DNA from: an uncultured Methylocystaceae bacterium
Lineage (GTDB): Bacteria > Pseudomonadota > Alphaproteobacteria > Rhizobiales > Beijerinckiaceae
Direction: 5' to 3'
Length of the DNA: 64,000 nt
NCBI GenBank assembly: GCA_937870755.1
Contig: CALMZV010000026.1
Span: 1 to 64,000, forward strand
Numbering within the stretch: position 1 is the stretch's first letter; every line of letters starts with the position of its first letter. This document shows positions 57,240 to 64,000 of the stretch, piece after piece. A program made the position numbers and the translations under genes. Under the pieces are notes generated by a model. That model had not been told where the DNA came from, made no database searches, and saw only the letters and a list, made by a program, of their open reading frames with translations.

Positions 57240-58970
57240 CTATCGCTGAAGGCGCAATCCGAGCAGGAAGACGTTGGTCGTGAAGTCGGCGCCCGGCACG
57301 GTGGTTTTCAGCCGCTCGTGTTGCCAGGAGCCGCGCACGACGACGGTGCGCGTGAGGTTGTAGTCGGCGCGCACGCCGACCGAGAGAAGCCGCTCGTTGA
57401 TGCCGACGGAGCCGAAGTTCGAAGCCGGCGAGAGGTTGCGCCCCTGATAGGAGGAGACCTGATAGCCGAGCGTTCCGGTGATCGTCACGTTGCGCAGCAG
57501 GGCGTGCGAGATTTCGCCCGACACGCGGCGCACGAGCGCGCCGGAGGCGTTGGGGATGGTTGTTTCGTTGAGGCTCGTGCCGGCGCGCAGTTTCACCGTC
57601 GTCAACGGCGAGGCGTTCCAGACCAGTTGCGCGTCGATCACGGGGCCGCGCAGATTGACGAGGCGCGGGTCTTCGTAGGCGCGTTCGGCGTAGCCGCCGG
57701 AGATCTCGCCCGTCAGCGTGCGGGCGATTTCCACGCTCGTGCCGGCGCGCAACGCCAGCCCGCGCGAATTGCGCCGGAAATTGTTCACGTCGTATTCGGA
57801 ATCGTGGATGCGCCGGTCGATCGTCGCCTCCACGAACGGTTTCACGCCGGGCGTGAGTTCGTAGGAGATGCGCGGCTTCACGCCGATCGTCGTGTGGTTG
57901 TTGAGCGACAGGCGCTGCGTCGTGCCGTCGGAGAATTGCGCGTCGCCGGTCTGCGAGCGGTCGAGCGTGCCGCGCAGCGACAGTTCGAGCCGGTTGAACC
58001 GGTGCGTCGCGCCGAGATAGCCGCCGACCGACCATGCGACGGGGCGATTGGTGGAGGTGCGGTTGGCGCCGGGCTGGATTTCCGGCGAACCGGGCCGGAG
58101 CGTGTCGACGGAGAACGCGCCGCCGACGTCGACCTGCGTGTCGCGCGTCACATCGATGCGCGCGTCGATCTTGCCGCGCCCTTCCGGCCGGTCGGCGCCC
58201 TTGACGTCGAGCGCGTCGTAATAGCCGAACCGCAGGTCGCCCTTGACCGAATGGTTGGCCCAGTTCGACTCGATCGAGGTTCCGACCTCGCCATGCAACA
58301 GTTTGGAGCCGCGCGCCGGCCGGTTCACGCGGTTGGGATTGGTGTCGTAGCCGCCTTCCATCAACATGTAGGGCACGAGGCGCAATCCGCCGAGGCGCAC
58401 GCCGAGCGGCGCGTAGGGGTCGGCTTCGGGAATCCTGCGGGGTTTGACGGGAATGGTCGGCTCCATCGCCACGCCCGGCGGGGGCGCGGGAACGGGAATG
58501 CGCGGATCGAACGCCGATCCGCGCAACTCGCCGCGCAACTCGCCGCGCATTTCACGCGCCTGGCGGCGTGCGGCGTAGGAACTCTTGTAGGGTTCCAGCG
58601 GCGGGAGCGCCGGCCTGCCCGCCTTCACGCCGGGATTGGGCGGCGGGTTCAGAAGCGGGCGCTGCTGCGCCTTGCGCGGCCGTCCGTGGTTGATCGCGGC
58701 CTGCGGGGCCGGTTCGACGGCGCCGGCGGAATAGAGCGCGGTGGGGGGCCTTGCGCTTCTCGGGACGCCGGGCGCCGCGCCCGTCAGCCCCATGGGGCCG
58801 GCTTCCATGGCCGGCGCGGGCGCGACGCCGCGCAGGGCGGGCGGTCGTTCGCGAAACAGCGGCGCCTCCTGGGCAGCGACGGGCGCGGTCGCCAGCGCAA
58901 GCGCCAGCGCGCCCGCGTTCCAAAGCAGAACCGGGGCCATATTCGGCGTTTTCGGCGAAATCGGCTTCAC
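57240..58970 (-). CDS. Outer membrane beta-barrel protein
   Basis: The 576-residue protein has a signal peptide (about residues 1-34), a Pro/Arg-rich periplasmic stretch (about 35-180), and a C-terminal barrel of alternating strands ending in FLLGLRLQR. It resembles the BBP2_2 putative porin family. The cargo is unknown. It is divergent from tolQ, with 269 bases that include a perfect CtrA-type site. Confidence 0.82.
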   Translation of the reverse strand: MKPISPKTPNMAPVLLWNAGALALALATAPVAAQEAPLFRERPPALRGVAPAPAMEAGPMGLTGAAPGVPRSARPPTALYSAGAVEPAPQAAINHGRPRKAQQRPLLNPPPNPGVKAGRPALPPLEPYKSSYAARRQAREMRGELRGELRGSAFDPRIPVPAPPPGVAMEPTIPVKPRRIPEADPYAPLGVRLGGLRLVPYMLMEGGYDTNPNRVNRPARGSKLLHGEVGTSIESNWANHSVKGDLRFGYYDALDVKGADRPEGRGKIDARIDVTRDTQVDVGGAFSVDTLRPGSPEIQPGANRTSTNRPVAWSVGGYLGATHRFNRLELSLRGTLDRSQTGDAQFSDGTTQRLSLNNHTTIGVKPRISYELTPGVKPFVEATIDRRIHDSEYDVNNFRRNSRGLALRAGTSVEIARTLTGEISGGYAERAYEDPRLVNLRGPVIDAQLVWNASPLTTVKLRAGTSLNETTIPNASGALVRRVSGEISHALLRNVTITGTLGYQVSSYQGRNLSPASNFGSVGINERLLSVGVRADYNLTRTVVVRGSWQHERLKTTVPGADFTTNVFLLGLRLQR

Positions 58971-59033
58971 GCGCTCCTCGCGAACCCCGTCCCGTTCGGG
59001 AAGGGCGGATGGAGAATGTGTAAATTCTTATGG

Positions 59034-59048
59034 TTAACGCCGCTTTAA
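59034..59048. promoter_or_regulatory. CtrA-type site between the barrel gene and tolQ
   Basis: TTAA-CGCCGCT-TTAA is a perfect full site, sitting 64 bases upstream of the barrel gene start and 191 bases upstream of tolQ. It is flanked by G and C to give GGTTAA and TTTAACC. The surrounding region has further isolated TTAAC motifs. Confidence 0.55.
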
Positions 59049-59239
59049 CCGCACGGGCGGGCCGCGCGCCGGTAACGCGACGTTAACCCTGCCGGCGTCT
59101 TAACTGGACCCATCGCAATCGCGGCTGTTTGCGGGCGCTTCGCATCCGCACAAAGCCAAAGAATTGACGGAATTTGTTGGCAAGTCCGCCGCACCCCCGC
59201 ATTCGAAGGGCGCTGACGGCGCCGTCGCAAGGAAATCAG

Positions 59240-59965
59240 ATGCCCGCCGCCGAAATCGTCGCGCCCGCCGCCGAAGTGTCCTTCTGGTCGATGTTCCTGC
59301 ACGCCTCCTTCGTGGTGCAGGCGGTGATGATCGGACTGATGGCCGCTTCCGTGTGGTGCTGGGCGATCATCGTCGACAAGACGCTGCTGTTCCGCCGCAC
59401 GCGGCGCGCCATGGACCAGTTCGAGGAGACGTTCTGGTCCGGCCGCTCGCTGGAGGAGCTTTATTCCACGCTCTCGGAACGTCCCGCCAGCGGCATGGCG
59501 GCGCTGTTCGTGGCGGCGATGCGCGAGTGGAAGCGCTCGTTCGGCCAGGCCGGCGCGCATCTGTCGGGCTCTTTCATGGGATTGCAGGCGCGTATCGAGA
59601 AGGTGCTGGACGTGTCGATCGCGCGCGAGGTCGAGAAGCTGGAATCCAACCTTCTGGTGCTGGCGACGGTCGCCTCCGCCGGGCCGTTCGTCGGCCTGTT
59701 CGGCACGGTGTGGGGCATCATGACCTCGTTCCGTTCGATCGCGGCCTCGAAGAACACGTCGCTCGCGGTCGTGGCGCCGGGCATCGCGGAGGCGTTGTTC
59801 GCCACCGCCATCGGCCTGTTCGCGGCCATTCCCGCGCTCATCGCCTACAACAAGATGCAGGGCGACGTCGCCAAGTCGCAGGCGCGCATGGAATCGTTCG
59901 CCGACGAATTTTCCGCCATTCTTTCGCGCCAGATCGACCAGCACGCGGGCGACCGCGCCGCCTGA
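59240..59965 (+). CDS. tolQ: Tol-Pal system inner membrane protein TolQ
   Basis: TolQ (241 residues) forms, with TolR, the proton-driven motor that powers envelope constriction. It has three membrane helices; the last two include GPFVGLFGTVWGIM and AEALFATAIGLFAAIPALIAYN, typical of the MotA/TolQ/ExbB family. AAGGAAATCAG precedes the ATG at 59240. It starts the tolQRAB operon. Confidence 0.94.
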   Translation: MPAAEIVAPAAEVSFWSMFLHASFVVQAVMIGLMAASVWCWAIIVDKTLLFRRTRRAMDQFEETFWSGRSLEELYSTLSERPASGMAALFVAAMREWKRSFGQAGAHLSGSFMGLQARIEKVLDVSIAREVEKLESNLLVLATVASAGPFVGLFGTVWGIMTSFRSIAASKNTSLAVVAPGIAEALFATAIGLFAAIPALIAYNKMQGDVAKSQARMESFADEFSAILSRQIDQHAGDRAA

Positions 59966-59975
59966 GGAGAGAGCC

Positions 59976-60422
<447 letters not shown>

Positions 60423-60426
60423 GGCC

Positions 60427-61644
60427 GTGCGCATCAAGCGGAGCGAACCGGGACTGATCGTGTCGTCTGCGGCGCATGTCGCGCTGCTGGCGGCGACGCT
60501 CGTCGCGTTCTCCAACACGCGCAAGTTCGAGGATGCGCAGGAGGCCGTGCCCGTCGAGATGATCACGGACCAGGCGTTCAACCAGATCGCGAAGGGCGAG
60601 CGCGCCGCGCGCGAGGCCAGGCCGGTGCAGCGCGCCGAAAAGATCGCCGAGACGCCGGAGCTTAAACCGACTCCGCCGCTGGCCGAAGCGCGCAAGGACA
60701 CGCCGCTGCCGCCGCCGCCGTTCCGTCGCATGCCCGACCCCGGCGAGGCGGAGGAAAAGCCGCCGGAGCCGGTGCGTCAGGCGGCGCTTCCGCCGCCGCG
60801 CCCGAGCGAATCCGAAAAACCCGCGCCGCCCGAACCGCCGCAGCGCCCGCAACCGCCGAAGCCGGAGCCGGCGAAAGCCGAGCCGAAGCCCGCGCCGCAG
60901 CCGCGTCCCCAGCCGGAAAAAGAGGCCAGGGCCGAGCCGGAGGACGAGAAGGCCGAGCCGGCCGCGCCGCCGAAGCCGGTCGCGCGCCCGCGCGACGTGA
61001 CGAGGGAGCCGGTGAAGGAGACGCCGAAGCCGGCGCCCAAACCTGTCGAGAAGGCGCAGGAAAAGCCTCAGGACAAGCCCGTCGCCGCCGCGCCCGAAAA
61101 GCCGCGGCTCAAGACCGATGAGGTCGCCGCGCTGCTCGCCAAGACAAAACCGGAGTCGAAGCCAACCGAACGTCCGAAGTCGGGCGAGGAGAGCGACCAG
61201 AAGACGAAGTTCGACGCCAACGCCATCTCGCGCATGCTCGACAAGGACAAGCCGCAGGCGACCGCCTCCGCCGGCCGCGAGACCGTGCGCACGGCTTCGC
61301 TCGGCGCGCCCAACGCCACCGCGCAGAAAATGTCGCCCAACATGATGGCCGCGCTCGATTCGCTGATGATGGAGCAGTACAAGGCGTGCTGGCGCTACTT
61401 CGGCGCGGCGACGGGCCACAAATACGTGCCGGCGGTGCGCGTGCGGTTCAGGCCCGACGGCGCGCTGGCGGGCGAACCCGCGCTCATCAATCCGACGAGC
61501 GATCCGGCGTTGACGAGCCTCGCGGAAAGCGCGATGCGCGCGGTGCGCACGTGCAATCCGTTGCGCATTCCCGCGCAATTCGCGCCCTACTACGATCAAT
61601 GGAAATCGCGCGCGATCGCTTTCGACCCGCAAGAGATGATCTGA
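60427..61644 (+). CDS. tolA: Tol-Pal system protein TolA
   Basis: TolA (405 residues) has an N-terminal membrane helix ([19 protein letters not shown]), a very long Pro/Lys/Glu-rich middle (about 50-260) spanning the periplasm, and a C-terminal TonB-like domain (about 320-405). The GTG start follows tolR closely. The low-complexity middle is longer in Pro than the helical domain of E. coli TolA. Confidence 0.9.
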   Translation: MRIKRSEPGLIVSSAAHVALLAATLVAFSNTRKFEDAQEAVPVEMITDQAFNQIAKGERAAREARPVQRAEKIAETPELKPTPPLAEARKDTPLPPPPFRRMPDPGEAEEKPPEPVRQAALPPPRPSESEKPAPPEPPQRPQPPKPEPAKAEPKPAPQPRPQPEKEARAEPEDEKAEPAAPPKPVARPRDVTREPVKETPKPAPKPVEKAQEKPQDKPVAAAPEKPRLKTDEVAALLAKTKPESKPTERPKSGEESDQKTKFDANAISRMLDKDKPQATASAGRETVRTASLGAPNATAQKMSPNMMAALDSLMMEQYKACWRYFGAATGHKYVPAVRVRFRPDGALAGEPALINPTSDPALTSLAESAMRAVRTCNPLRIPAQFAPYYDQWKSRAIAFDPQEMI

Positions 61645-61658
61645 GGATTCTTCCCATC

Positions 61659-62966
61659 ATGACCCTGACTCTCTCCCGTCGCGCATTGCTGGCCGGCGCG
61701 ATCGTCACGCCGCTCGCGCCTGCCTTCGGACAGGAAAGCGTGCTGACCGTGCGGCCCGGCGCGGGGCTGAAGCCGGTGCGGATCGCGGTGACGAATTTCG
61801 CGGGCGATCCGGAGCCGGCGAAACTGTTCACCACGGTCGTCGCCAACAATTTCCGTCGCTCGATCTTCTTGCAGCCGGTCGACCCGAAGTCGTTTCCCGA
61901 ACAGATCGCCAATCCCGACACGCCGCCGCAGATGGAGGCGTGGAAGACGGTCAACGCGCAATTCGTGCTGACGGGCCGTGTGCAGCGCGCGGCCGACGGG
62001 CGCCAGCGCGCGGAGTTTCGCCTGTGGGACGTGTCGAACGGCCAGCAGGCCGCCGGCCAGCAGTATGTTACGGACGCCAATGTCTCGCGCCGCGTGGCGC
62101 ATATCATGTCGGATCAGATTTTCTCGCGCGTGACGGGCGAGAAGGGGTTCTTCGACACGCGCGTGGTGTTCGTCGACGAGACGGGCGCGAAGGAAAGCCG
62201 GCGCAAGCGGCTCGCGATGATGGACCAGGACGGCGCCAACGTGACCTATCTCACGCGCGGCGACGAACTCGTCGTCACGCCGCGCTTTTCGCCGTCATCG
62301 CAGGACGTGACCTACATGGCGTTCGGCGCGGCCGAGCCGAAGGTCATGCTGATGAACGTCGACAACCGGCAGCGCGAGGCGGTCGGAAATTTTCCGGGCA
62401 TGACGTTCGCGCCGCGCTTTTCGCCGGACGGCCAGAAGATCGTGATGTCGCTGTCGCAGGGCGCATCCTCCGCGCTCTACACGATGGACCTGCGCACGCG
62501 CGCCACAACGCGGCTCACGGATTCCAGCGGCATCGACACTGCGCCATGCTACGCGCCGGACGGAGACAGGATCGTGTTCGAATCCGACCGCGGCGGCACG
62601 CAGCAGATCTACATCATGAGCGCCCACGGCGGACAGGCGAAGCGGATTTCCTTCGGCGACGGGCGCTATTCGACGCCCGTCTGGTCGCCGAAAGGCGATT
62701 ACATCGCCTTCACGCGCCAGTCGAAGAACGGGTTCGCGATCGGTGTGATGAAGCCGGACGGATCGGGCGAGCGCATCCTCACCGAGGGCTACCACAACGA
62801 AGGGCCGACCTGGGCGCCGAACGGGCTGTTCCTCATGTTCTTCCGCGATCCGGGCGGGTCGGCCGGCGCCAAGGTGCACATGACCGACATATACGGCCGC
62901 GCGGATTTCGTCGTGCCGACGCCGTCCTACGCCAGCGACCCCGCGTGGTCGCCGCTGCTGAACTGA
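61659..62966 (+). CDS. tolB: Tol-Pal system protein TolB
   Basis: TolB (435 residues) is the periplasmic partner of Pal. It has an N-terminal alpha/beta domain and a C-terminal six-bladed propeller (repeats such as [28 protein letters not shown] and [13 protein letters not shown]). The signal peptide contains SRRALLAG, resembling a Tat motif. pal and cpoB would normally follow, but the next gene is the convergent FTR1 permease. Confidence 0.94.
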   Translation: MTLTLSRRALLAGAIVTPLAPAFGQESVLTVRPGAGLKPVRIAVTNFAGDPEPAKLFTTVVANNFRRSIFLQPVDPKSFPEQIANPDTPPQMEAWKTVNAQFVLTGRVQRAADGRQRAEFRLWDVSNGQQAAGQQYVTDANVSRRVAHIMSDQIFSRVTGEKGFFDTRVVFVDETGAKESRRKRLAMMDQDGANVTYLTRGDELVVTPRFSPSSQDVTYMAFGAAEPKVMLMNVDNRQREAVGNFPGMTFAPRFSPDGQKIVMSLSQGASSALYTMDLRTRATTRLTDSSGIDTAPCYAPDGDRIVFESDRGGTQQIYIMSAHGGQAKRISFGDGRYSTPVWSPKGDYIAFTRQSKNGFAIGVMKPDGSGERILTEGYHNEGPTWAPNGLFLMFFRDPGGSAGAKVHMTDIYGRADFVVPTPSYASDPAWSPLLN

Positions 62967-62996
62967 AAAAGGCTCCGGGCGACGCCTCTGGCCGGT

Positions 62997-63803
62997 CTAT
63001 TCGGCCGCCGCCGGCGCGGAGGCCGCCACGCGCGGCCTTGCGGCGAGCGCCGTGCCGAGAATGGCCGCGACGGCGATGAGCGCCTGCGCGCCGATCGCTT
63101 CCCACGACGGATTGAATCCGAAGGCGACGATCCAGTCGGCGTGCGGCGCGGGCGTGACGGACACGAGCGCCAGTTCCTGCAATTCCTGGAGCGCGGCGCC
63201 GACGAAGCGCAGGCCCATCACGAACAGCAGCGCGGAGGTGGCCAGGAACACCGGGCGCAGCGGCAGGCGCAGCGCCAGCCACTGCATGGCGACGAACAGG
63301 ACGAGCAGCAGCGCGGCGGCGACGAGGAGGCCGGAGAACAGGCCGAACGACCAGCCGCCGCTGGTGTTGGCGAGCGCCTGGAGAAACAGCACCGTCTCCG
63401 CGCCTTCTCGGAACACGGCGAGGAAGGCGATGCCGGCGATGGCGGTCGCCCTGGGCGCGGCCATGGCCTGCTCTGCGACCTTTTTCAGTTCGGCGGCCCA
63501 GCGCGCCGGGTTCTGGCGCAGGAACAGCCAGCCGCTCATGTAGAGCATCAGCGCGGCGGCGACGATCAGAACGACCGCCTCGATGCGGTCGTCGTGCGCG
63601 CCGTTGTAGAAATAGGCGAACACGAAAGCCGCGAGCACGCTGGCGGCGATGGCGGCGAGCGCGCCGGCGTGGAGCGCGCGCACGCGGCCGGCCGCGTCCA
63701 TCCTGTGCAGGAACGCGGCAAGCGCGGCGATGATGAGCATCGCCTCGACGCCCTCGCGGAGCAGGATCGATCCCGATTGCAGTGCGACGGAGAAAGCGCT
63801 CAT
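62997..63803 (-). CDS. FTR1 family iron permease
   Basis: The 268-residue protein has about seven membrane helices and the two iron-binding REGxE motifs (LLREGVEAML near the N terminus and VFREGAETVLF in the middle) of the Ftr1/EfeU family, which import ferric iron. The partner genes efeO and efeB are not adjacent. The start MSAFSVALQSGS at 63803 is preferred to a longer reading. An iron-box-like palindrome lies about 120 bases upstream. Confidence 0.9.
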   Translation of the reverse strand: MSAFSVALQSGSILLREGVEAMLIIAALAAFLHRMDAAGRVRALHAGALAAIAASVLAAFVFAYFYNGAHDDRIEAVVLIVAAALMLYMSGWLFLRQNPARWAAELKKVAEQAMAAPRATAIAGIAFLAVFREGAETVLFLQALANTSGGWSFGLFSGLLVAAALLLVLFVAMQWLALRLPLRPVFLATSALLFVMGLRFVGAALQELQELALVSVTPAPHADWIVAFGFNPSWEAIGAQALIAVAAILGTALAARPRVAASAPAAAE

Positions 63804-63919
63804 TCCCTTCGGCTCCGGTCGGCGCGCGCGCGCGTCCATGCAGCGTCAATTCGCGGAGTTTATTGCGGCCGGCGCGACCGCAAGGCAACCAAAAAGGTCA
63901 ATCCGCTTTGCATTTGATA

Positions 63920-63936
63920 ATTGGAATGATTCAAAA
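63920..63936. promoter_or_regulatory. Iron-control-element-like palindrome
   Basis: ATTGGAATGATTCAAAA resembles the rhizobial iron control element (TTTAGAA-N3-TTCTAAA), matching at 11 of 14 defined positions, with near-perfect TTGGAA/TTCAAA symmetry. It lies about 117-133 bases upstream of the FTR1 permease start. Binding by Irr is an inference from sequence and context. Confidence 0.4.
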
Positions 63937-63964
63937 ACAGGCGCGCCGCGCCGCATTATGGCCA

Positions 63965-63979
63965 TTAACGGGCGGTTAA
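63965..63979. promoter_or_regulatory. CtrA-type site at the right edge
   Basis: TTAA-CGGGCGG-TTAA, extended to TTAACC on the right, is a third perfect full site. The gene it would control is either FTR1 (162 bases away on the minus strand) or one beyond the window. Confidence 0.5.
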
Positions 63980-64000
63980 CCACGCGTCGATTTTTGCATA

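Larger units (their letters stand above)
63840..64000. other. Right-edge intergenic region
   Basis: No gene is visible in these 161 bases. The stretch is AT-richer than the rest and holds two candidate regulatory sites (63920-63936 and 63965-63979). It should contain the FTR1 promoter on the minus strand and perhaps that of a gene past the window. Confidence 0.6.

Noticed and set aside
62967-62996. Possible bidirectional terminator between tolB and the FTR1 gene
   Set aside because: The stem is only about 4 pairs, too weak to call.

Overview
The window is a stretch of core chromosome from a high-GC alphaproteobacterium, most likely of the order Hyphomicrobiales (Rhizobiales). The evidence is gene order and protein character: trxB followed by an LsrB/VtlR-type LysR gene and a probable AbcR-like small RNA, a greA/carB neighbourhood, separate petA-petB-petC genes, a DnaG primase without the usual zinc-ligand cysteines, perfect TTAA-N7-TTAA (CtrA-type) sites, and intergenic palindromes of the kind common in this order. 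I cannot place it to family or genus. Many genes begin with GTG or TTG, and many neighbours overlap by 4 bases.

Layout. 0-5 kb: a G/C homopolymer tract, a DUF559 gene framed by palindromic repeats, slyX, gdhA, prs, a lipoprotein and a small PhnA-like protein. 5-13 kb: uvrC, pgsA, moaD-moaE, a Crp-family regulator with a small membrane protein and a palindromic operator, a tandem MaoC protein, apt and mtnP. 13-21 kb: trxB, LysR, the small RNA candidate, rplY, pth, then a minus-strand group with an ELM1-like protein, a three-helix membrane cNMP-binding protein, msrP and an SMP-30 protein. 21-27 kb: lrp, greA, carB and a phospholipase D-like protein. 27-34 kb: twin small cytochromes c, a GtrA protein, hemF, trmL, petABC (cytochrome bc1) and ychF. 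34-40 kb: ilvE, a MarR/response regulator/histidine kinase operon, a TetR regulator with a 15-bp minisatellite, proC and a YbjN protein. 40-49 kb: ubiK, the lgt/MidA-like/pgeF operon, an unknown protein, a methyltransferase, carA, yqeY, a VOC protein and a BCS1-like AAA ATPase. 49-64 kb: panB, dnaG-rpoD, an enoyl-CoA hydratase relative, a CAU tRNA, an acyl-CoA dehydrogenase, a nitrilase, an outer membrane barrel, tolQRAB and an FTR1 iron permease.

The genes serve housekeeping: amino acid and nucleotide synthesis (gdhA, prs, carA, carB, ilvE, proC, panB, apt, mtnP), respiration (petABC, cytochromes c, hemF, ubiK), information processing (dnaG, rpoD, greA, uvrC, rplY, pth, ychF, trmL) and the envelope (lgt, pgsA, pgeF, tolQRAB). 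PRPP made by Prs is the co-substrate Apt uses to recycle the adenine released by MtnP.

I found no prophage, insertion sequence, CRISPR array, toxin-antitoxin or recognisable defence island. The signals that gene calling would miss are mostly non-coding: three perfect CtrA-type sites (upstream of rpoD, between the barrel gene and tolQ, and at the right edge), a structured RNA candidate downstream of the LysR gene, a CRP-type palindrome over a stop codon, an iron-box-like palindrome upstream of FTR1, and a palindromic repeat that appears to have inserted in frame into uvrC.
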